Assembly: GCA_963667195.1 (NCBI GenBank)
Contig: OY762962.1
Coordinates: forward strand, 992,001 to 1,056,000
Source of the DNA: UBA7703 sp963667195
GTDB lineage: Bacteria > Bacillota > Clostridia > Christensenellales > CAG-138
Length of the DNA stretch: 64,000 nucleotides
Direction: 5' to 3'
In this document: positions 59,264-64,000 of the stretch, one piece after another
Numbering within the stretch: the first letter of the stretch is position 1
How the letters are laid out: every line of letters starts with the position of its first letter
The notes under the pieces: model-generated
What the model was told of the DNA's origin: nothing
What the model saw: only the letters and a program-made list of their open reading frames with translations
Database searches by the model: none
Translations under genes and position numbers: made by a program

Positions 59264-60757
59264 TCATCCTAAAATTTGCCGGTTTAAAACGGATTGGTTT
59301 TTGTAGTATACTGTAAAACCTTCTTCCGACCACGTGGCATCCTTCATGTAGATCGAACCGTAAAAGGTATCGCTTTTGTATCCCTGGGCAATCAGACACG
59401 ATATGATCTCCGCAAAATCCTCTTTTTCGTGGTTGGAAACAACCGCAATATCAGGCAAGTTCGATATCATCTCCGGTTCGCTCATGTAGCCGTTCTGTTT
59501 GCTCCACATGTAAAAAGCCTTGTCGCTGTTATAATTGTCAAAAATATTCTCGTCAAAATATGGTTCTATGGCTGTGGTCCAAACCCCAAGGCCATATACG
59601 GTGCCATCCTCCGGTGTATTCTCCTCTAAAAAAGTCGCTGTTTCTTTCGCCGCCGAATAAGGATTGGATATATCATTTTTCACCGAACATACCGACCAGT
59701 AAATTTGAACCAGCGCGACGCAAAAAAGCGCACCGAAAAGCAGAAGCTGCTTTTTTTCTTTTGTATACCGAAAGAAATCGTCACCGCCAAAGATCCAGAA
59801 AGCCTCCATAAGGGTCATGTATAGAATGCCCGCATGGTAAAAATTAAAATGAACGACGGATATAAACACGGTTAGGGTAATCACCAGGAACAGCAGCGGC
59901 TTCATGCTTTTAAATTCCTTATACAGGAATAGAAGCATGAGAATAAACAAACAGCCGCCCACAATCATGGACAAAGAGGATGATGTGGTGCCGACCAGAG
60001 AAGCCGCTGCAATCTGAATCCCCTGCGCGATTACGATTAAAGGGTTAAAGTTGGAATCCACGCGAAAGGATAGATCACTCGGAGGAAAAACGTATAAGAC
60101 AGTCAGCAGAAAACCAAGAGCAACCGCAGCCAAGCTCCAAAGAGTCGACTTGTGCAGTGTCCCCCGGTCTTTCTCCTTTCGCAATTTGTAAAGGTCTTTC
60201 AGATAAAGAACAAACAGTAACCCGGCAATCAGCAGCGTATAGATACAGATTTGCGACAACAGAAGAAGCGCAATGCTGTAGAGCCATGGTTTTACAAATC
60301 GCTTTTCATAAATGATCGCAACGAAACATAGAGCAGGTAATATCAGGCAATAGCTCCGGGCTACCACGGTAAACTGGTACAAAACAAAGTAGGTAAACGG
60401 GAACGTGATCTTTACGTATGCCGGAAATTTTGATTGGAACAGAAACAGGAGTACACCCAGTGATGAAAAGAAAACCGAGACCAAATACAAATATTGATAT
60501 TTGAACCCCGAAAGAATCAACGTTTTGAGGATCAGATGCCACAGGCAAGGCGTACCTTCATATCTGGCGTACTTCACGATGATATCCCAATAGGAACTAT
60601 CCCTTGCAATCAACCAAGCCTGCGCTTCGTCAGCCCAGGGTTCATGATGGCTGCCGGTAAGCGTCGCAAACGATAGAAAGCCTATAAAAGCAATCGCATA
60701 GGCCGCGTTTTGCCAAGTGACATACCGGGCGATCCAGCTTCTCTTTAGGACAGCCAT
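59264..60757 (-). CDS. GT-C family integral membrane glycosyltransferase
   Basis: The 497-residue polytopic protein has an HEPWADEAQAWLIARDSS motif in its first external loop, the Asp-Glu signature of GT-C enzymes related to protein mannosyltransferases and ArnT, which use polyprenyl-phosphate sugars. About ten helices follow and then a soluble C-terminal domain (about 390-497). The start at 60757 follows AGGG; it overlaps the end of the epimerase gene. Sugar and acceptor are not known. Confidence 0.78.
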   Translation of the reverse strand: MAVLKRSWIARYVTWQNAAYAIAFIGFLSFATLTGSHHEPWADEAQAWLIARDSSYWDIIVKYARYEGTPCLWHLILKTLILSGFKYQYLYLVSVFFSSLGVLLFLFQSKFPAYVKITFPFTYFVLYQFTVVARSYCLILPALCFVAIIYEKRFVKPWLYSIALLLLSQICIYTLLIAGLLFVLYLKDLYKLRKEKDRGTLHKSTLWSLAAVALGFLLTVLYVFPPSDLSFRVDSNFNPLIVIAQGIQIAAASLVGTTSSSLSMIVGGCLFILMLLFLYKEFKSMKPLLFLVITLTVFISVVHFNFYHAGILYMTLMEAFWIFGGDDFFRYTKEKKQLLLFGALFCVALVQIYWSVCSVKNDISNPYSAAKETATFLEENTPEDGTVYGLGVWTTAIEPYFDENIFDNYNSDKAFYMWSKQNGYMSEPEMISNLPDIAVVSNHEKEDFAEIISCLIAQGYKSDTFYGSIYMKDATWSEEGFTVYYKNQSVLNRQILG

Positions 60758-61779
60758 TTCAGCACCCTGATAATACCCATTTTTGCGCAAACGTTGTGGG
60801 CGGACATGTTTTTGCGCGACTTGATTTCCTCCTTGTTTTCATGGTAGAAGCGATATGACCGGAAGAGCATCTCCTCATTGCTGATCGTGGGCGAAAAGCC
60901 GAGGCTCGATTTGATCTTAGTCGTATCGAAGACGAAATTTGACGAGATCATTTTGTATTGATAGGGCCCAAGCGGCGAAAGTCCGAGTAAAAAAGCGACC
61001 TTCATTCCCAGAAGCGCGATGCGTATGGGAAAATGCGCCAATTTCGATTTTGAGCCGGATTTGTCTATCACATACTGATAAACCTCGTTGAACGTTTTCA
61101 CGTTGTCCGACCCGATATGATAAACCTCGGTGCGATCATCCGACAGCGCAAGTACACAAGCATTCACTAGGTCTTTAGCATAGATGAACTGATATCGGTT
61201 GGAGCCGTCGCCAACCATCCAGAGTTTTCTTCCCTCGTCAATAAACTCGAACAGAATACTGAGCAAACCCAGTCTTCCTTCATCGATTATGGTTGGGCAG
61301 CGAATGATTGTGCAGGCAAGTCCTTCCGTATGGAGCAAGATGTTTTCGCCCTTGAGCTTTGATTGCCCGTAAATCTCCACCGGGTTCGGCGGCTCGTCCT
61401 CTTTGACCGGCTCCATGAAATTCTGTGCCCAGAGACAATTGGATGATAGAAAGACGATCTTGCGCACATGGTATTTAGTCGCCATGTCGGCAACACTCTG
61501 TGTACCGTCCACGTTCGATGTCCAGAGCTCTTTGATTTTCTTTTTATCGTGGGCCAACATAGCGGCGCAGTGAAAAACGGCATCGATCTGATTCTCGCAG
61601 AAGATTTTCTCCAGCAAGTCCCGATTCCGTATATCGCCTTTGATGGAAGTGAAGTTTTCCGAATGGTATGGATCGTCCTCTAAATCAATGCTGATGCAGG
61701 AATGCCCGCTTAAGAGCAGTTCTTTTTTCAAAATTGTACCAAAAAACCCGGCGCCGCCGGTGATTAAAAAAAGGCTCAA
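60745..61779 (-). CDS. NAD-dependent epimerase/dehydratase (extended SDR)
   Basis: The 344-residue protein has ITGGAGFFGTILKKELLLSG as NAD loop, AVFHCAAMLAHDKK, and the catalytic YGQSKLKGE. The C-terminus is long and lacks a transmembrane helix. The family converts nucleotide sugars or sterol-like substrates; context with two GT-C enzymes favours a nucleotide sugar. TTG at 61779 is the start because GGGAGG lies seven bases upstream; an ATG at 61812 has no ribosome site and adds residues before the conserved fold. Confidence 0.8.
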   Translation of the reverse strand: MSLFLITGGAGFFGTILKKELLLSGHSCISIDLEDDPYHSENFTSIKGDIRNRDLLEKIFCENQIDAVFHCAAMLAHDKKKIKELWTSNVDGTQSVADMATKYHVRKIVFLSSNCLWAQNFMEPVKEDEPPNPVEIYGQSKLKGENILLHTEGLACTIIRCPTIIDEGRLGLLSILFEFIDEGRKLWMVGDGSNRYQFIYAKDLVNACVLALSDDRTEVYHIGSDNVKTFNEVYQYVIDKSGSKSKLAHFPIRIALLGMKVAFLLGLSPLGPYQYKMISSNFVFDTTKIKSSLGFSPTISNEEMLFRSYRFYHENKEEIKSRKNMSAHNVCAKMGIIRVLKWLS

Positions 61780-61823
61780 CTGGCAACCTCCCGAAACGCA
61801 TTTCACTGTCATTTTTATACTAT

Positions 61824-61850
61824 ATTATACACATGCCGGGATATAAGCAA
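61824..61850 (-). promoter_or_regulatory. Probable promoter of the epimerase/GT-C operon
   Basis: On the minus strand a perfect TATAAT (61829-61824) is preceded by TTGCTT (61850-61845) at a short 15-base spacing. It lies about 45 bases before the TTG start at 61779. Confidence 0.45.
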
Positions 61851-61917
61851 GAGATAACCATGACTGAAAGCGAGCAAGATGGAACCGTAGAATAGGTTGT
61901 CGGTTTAGGGTGTTAGG

Positions 61918-61933
61918 TGTGCCCGAAAGAATT
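61918..61933 (-). repeat. Remnant of the tRNA-Arg 3' end
   Basis: GTGCCCGAAAGAATTC (plus-strand reading) matches the tRNA-Arg 3' end at 62105-62120 at 15 of 16 positions. The similarity stops there. It has the size and position of an attachment-site relic. Confidence 0.5.
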
Positions 61934-62060
61934 CCTCCGCTTTTCCGTCCACTACTCGCTCACACCGCTCGCAGTTTGGCCGGCTGCGCTCCGCCTGCCG
62001 CCAAAAACGCCGACACCGCGGCGTTTTCTTCACGCGGCTCCGAATCCTCTCGAACGATAT

Positions 62061-62104
62061 GCCAAAGCCAAAGACCACCCGTTTGGGTGGTCTTTGGCTT
62101 TGGC
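62061..62104. repeat. Perfect 20-bp inverted repeat abutting the tRNA 3' end
   Basis: Arms at 62061-62080 and 62085-62104 pair perfectly around a GTTT loop. The right arm includes the encoded CCA and discriminator base of the tRNA. It may terminate the tRNA transcript, although no U-run follows on the minus strand. Confidence 0.8.
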
Positions 62105-62177
62105 GTGCCCGAAAGGATTCGAACCTTCGACCCTCAGAGTCGGAGTCTGATACTCTATCCAGCTGAGCTACGGGCAC
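62101..62177 (-). tRNA. tRNA-Arg (anticodon CCG)
   Basis: A full 77-base cloverleaf can be folded on the minus strand: acceptor GTGCCCG/CGGGCAC, D-arm with AGCTCAGCTGGATAGAG, anticodon stem TCAGA/TCTGA with loop CTCCGAC (anticodon CCG), and T-arm with GGTTCGAATCC. The 3' CCA is encoded. Confidence 0.95.
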
Positions 62178-62247
62178 ACAGGATATGCGATTTTCTCGTG
62201 AAAACCCGCGTTGTTGCGGGGGATTTTCCCGCAAAGACGCGAAGCAG

Positions 62248-62276
62248 ATTATACCACAGGTTTCTTCTCGTAGCAA
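62248..62276 (-). promoter_or_regulatory. tRNA-Arg promoter within the end of radA
   Basis: On the minus strand TTGCTA (62276-62271), a 17-base spacer ending in TGG and TATAAT (62253-62248) form a strong extended -10 promoter overlapping the radA stop. The leader contains a 7-bp hairpin TTGCGGG/CCCGCAA. Confidence 0.75.
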
Positions 62277-63601
62277 TAGGCGATCGCCTCGCCGATGGTT
62301 GCGACGGGCACGAGCTTGAGCCCCGCAATCTTCGGCGCCTTGGCGGATTTCGGCAGCAGCACGGTGTCGTAACCCAGCCGCACGCACTCGTTAAGCCGCG
62401 TCTCAATCCGGCTTAATGCGCGCACCTCGCCCGTGAGCCCCACCTCGCCAAGCGCCGCTGTACGCGGCGGAAGCGGCAGATCCATCATCGCGGAAGCGAC
62501 GCAGAGCGCAACCGCAAGGTCGGTGCTCCGCTCGTCGAGCCTGAGCCCTCCCACCACGTTGAGGTAGACGTCCTTGGTCGAGAGCCGCAGATGCGCCTTC
62601 TTTTCCAGCACGGCGAGCAACAGGCTCAGCCTTCCCGTATCCACGCCCGCGCTCGTTCTGCGTGGATTGCCAAACGCGTTGTCGGTGAGTAGAGACTGCA
62701 CTTCCGCGAGAATCGGGCGCGTGCCCTCCATCGCGCAGGTGACGCAGCAGCCGGGCGCAATTTCGCCGGAGAGAAACAGCCGCGAAGGATCGGCAACCTC
62801 GCGCATGCCGCCGTCGCCCATCTCAAACACGCCAACCTCGTTGGTGGAACCAAAGCGGTTCTTCACCGCGCGCAGCAGGCGCAATCCCTCATGCCGGTCG
62901 CCTTCAAAATACAGTACCGTGTCCACGATGTGCTCCAGCACGCGCGGGCCCGCGATGTTTCCGTCCTTGGTCACGTGGCCTACGATCAGCACGATCACGC
63001 CGGTTTCCTTGGCGTATCGCGTGAGCCGCGCGGTTGCCGCGCGCACCTGACTGACGCTCGCGGGCGCTCCCGCGCTCTCCTCGGAGATGATCGTTTGAAT
63101 CGAGTCCACGATCAGCACGCTGCAACGCGCGTTGGTCGCCTCGTCGATGATCTGGTCAAGATCGGTTTCGCAGAGCACGTCGATATCGTTCTTCATACCG
63201 AGGCGGTCGGCGCGCATCTTGATTTGGGACGCGCTCTCCTCGCCCGAGACATACAAAACGACGCCGTCTGCCGCGAGCGTATCCGCCGCCTGCAAGAGAA
63301 GCGTCGATTTTCCGATGCCGGGATCGCCGCCAAGCAGTACCACCATGCCGCGGATGAGTCCGCCGCCGAGCACGCGATCCAGCTCGCTCATGCCCGCGGA
63401 GATTCGCTTTTGCGGCAGCGGCACCACCTTGCTGAGTTTTTGCGAAACTGCGGTTCCCGCGGGCGCGCTATTTTTCACCTTGACCTCGGCAAACTCGGTC
63501 ATGGTGTTCCAGCTGTCGCACTGCGGGCATTTGCCCATCCACTTGGCGGACTCGTAGCCGCATTCGCCGCAGATATAGGTGACGCGATCCTTATTCGCCA
63601 T
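62249..63601 (-). CDS. radA: DNA repair protein RadA
   Basis: RadA drives branch migration in recombination. The 450-residue protein has a zinc finger (C11, C14, C25, C28), Walker A GDPGIGKST at 92-100, the RadA-specific KNRFG at 247-251 and a C-terminal Lon-like domain (about 290-450). All diagnostic parts and the usual length are present. One base separates it from the stop of the gene upstream in the transcript, so they are co-transcribed. Its 3' end carries the tRNA-Arg promoter. Confidence 0.96.
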   Translation of the reverse strand: MANKDRVTYICGECGYESAKWMGKCPQCDSWNTMTEFAEVKVKNSAPAGTAVSQKLSKVVPLPQKRISAGMSELDRVLGGGLIRGMVVLLGGDPGIGKSTLLLQAADTLAADGVVLYVSGEESASQIKMRADRLGMKNDIDVLCETDLDQIIDEATNARCSVLIVDSIQTIISEESAGAPASVSQVRAATARLTRYAKETGVIVLIVGHVTKDGNIAGPRVLEHIVDTVLYFEGDRHEGLRLLRAVKNRFGSTNEVGVFEMGDGGMREVADPSRLFLSGEIAPGCCVTCAMEGTRPILAEVQSLLTDNAFGNPRRTSAGVDTGRLSLLLAVLEKKAHLRLSTKDVYLNVVGGLRLDERSTDLAVALCVASAMMDLPLPPRTAALGEVGLTGEVRALSRIETRLNECVRLGYDTVLLPKSAKAPKIAGLKLVPVATIGEAIAYCYEKKPVV

Positions 63602-63602
63602 A

Positions 63603-64000
63603 TCAGTCGCTCACCCGGATGTATTTCCAGAGGATTTGATTTGGATCGCTCAGATCGCGCCAGAGGGCGTAATCCTCGCCCGCCATGACGAACTGCGCGT
63701 TGGAACCCGTCTCGCTGATGAGGTATGTTTTATCGTCCGCAAAGACGTAGGCATACACCGTTTCGTCGCGGCTGAATACCACGCAGCTCTGCGTGATGTC
63801 AAAGTCGATCACGCCGCTGGCAATCTTCTTGGGTGCGCCGCCGCCAACGCTGACGTAGAGGTCGCTGTTTGCGTCGTGGTTTCCGCTGAGGTATGCCCAA
63901 CGGTCGCCCGCGCTCTTGGGATCATGCACAAAGCTGCCCGCCGAGAAGTCCCAGCGGCTGTTATCGGAGAGCAGTACCGTGCGAATCAGGCTGCTGCCGG
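63603..64000 (-). CDS. C-terminal part of a protein continuing beyond the window
   Basis: The frame is open to the right window edge, so only the last 131 codons or so are seen. The residues (SRWDFSAG, DRWAYLSGNHDANSDLYV, GGAPKKIASGVIDFDI, YAYVFADDKTYLISETGS) form short Gly/Asp-rich beta repeats, as in beta-propeller or DUF5050-like extracellular proteins. The first part and any signal peptide are outside the window. It precedes radA in the same transcript. Confidence 0.6.
   Translation of the reverse strand, partial: GSSLIRTVLLSDNSRWDFSAGSFVHDPKSAGDRWAYLSGNHDANSDLYVSVGGGAPKKIASGVIDFDITQSCVVFSRDETVYAYVFADDKTYLISETGSNAQFVMAGEDYALWRDLSDPNQILWKYIRVSD

Larger units (their letters stand above)
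61780..62100. other. Intergenic region between the epimerase gene and tRNA-Arg
   Basis: This 321-base stretch has no supported gene. It carries a leftward promoter, a short tRNA-like remnant and the left arm of a 20-bp inverted repeat, listed separately. Confidence 0.7.

Noticed and set aside
61905..62387. 160-codon minus-strand frame across tRNA-Arg
   Set aside because: It runs through the tRNA and the end of radA, is Arg-rich and has no recognisable domain.

Overview
The window reads as a chromosome segment from an anaerobic Gram-positive-type bacterium, most likely a G+C-rich member of the Clostridia. The clues are strong GGAGG-type ribosome sites, several TTG starts, a class B penicillin-binding lipoprotein with an NTF2-like N-terminus, an arginine cluster with type II ArgC and bifunctional ArgJ, and no outer-membrane or LPS-core genes. 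The placement, perhaps near Christensenellales, is inference. Most genes look well above 50% G+C by eye. Several islands (7.2-8.2 kb, 22.7-24.6 kb, 32.4-35 kb, 50.0-50.7 kb, 55-61.8 kb) are visibly AT-richer and look acquired.

Layout. 0-1.6 kb: HypA-like nickel metallochaperone, a SHOCT-type membrane protein and an unknown. 1.7-7.2 kb: a molybdenum hydroxylase (xanthine dehydrogenase family) locus with a MocA-like cofactor nucleotidyltransferase, a second nucleotidyltransferase-like domain fused to a ModE-type DNA-binding domain, then FAD, 2Fe-2S and Mo subunits. Two 33-bp direct repeats precede the structural genes. 7.14-8.31 kb: an AT-rich cassette with one membrane protein gene, flanked by a 53-bp duplication of the 3' end of the Mo-subunit gene. 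8.5-10.2 kb: a phospholipase C-like protein and an AraC/GyrI-like regulator. 10.4-18.6 kb: complete arginine route argG-H-C-J-B-D-F. 18.6-19.2 kb: ParE/Phd-type toxin-antitoxin. 19.3-22.6 kb: RNA modification enzymes and a short-chain dehydrogenase. 22.6-24.6 kb: a probable polymorphic toxin (type 44 C-terminus) with a candidate immunity protein. 24.9-30.9 kb: penicillin-binding lipoprotein, MurG and an unusual RNA methyltransferase. 31.0-32.0 kb: an LDH/MDH-family dehydrogenase.

32.4-45.4 kb is one long leftward cluster for a surface glycan: mannose-6-phosphate isomerase, phosphohexomutase, GDP-mannose pyrophosphorylase, Gmd and an Rmd-like reductase (together predicted to make a GDP-6-deoxyhexose such as GDP-D-rhamnose), three glycosyltransferase proteins and a two-gene ABC polysaccharide exporter. 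46-50 kb: a heterodimeric ABC exporter. 50-54.8 kb: a two-TM unknown, GtrA, a methyltransferase and an MgtA-type Mg2+ ATPase. 55-61.8 kb: a second envelope-glycan-like island (heparinase-like protein, nitroreductase, a GtrA pseudogene, two GT-C membrane glycosyltransferases, an epimerase). 62.1-64 kb: tRNA-Arg(CCG), radA and the end of a further gene.

The most interesting items are the cassette duplicated into the 3' end of the Mo-subunit gene, the degenerate nucleotidyltransferase/ModE fusion beside tandem promoter repeats, the toxin-44/immunity pair, and a penicillin-binding protein whose NTF2-like domain is split by a long low-complexity insert.
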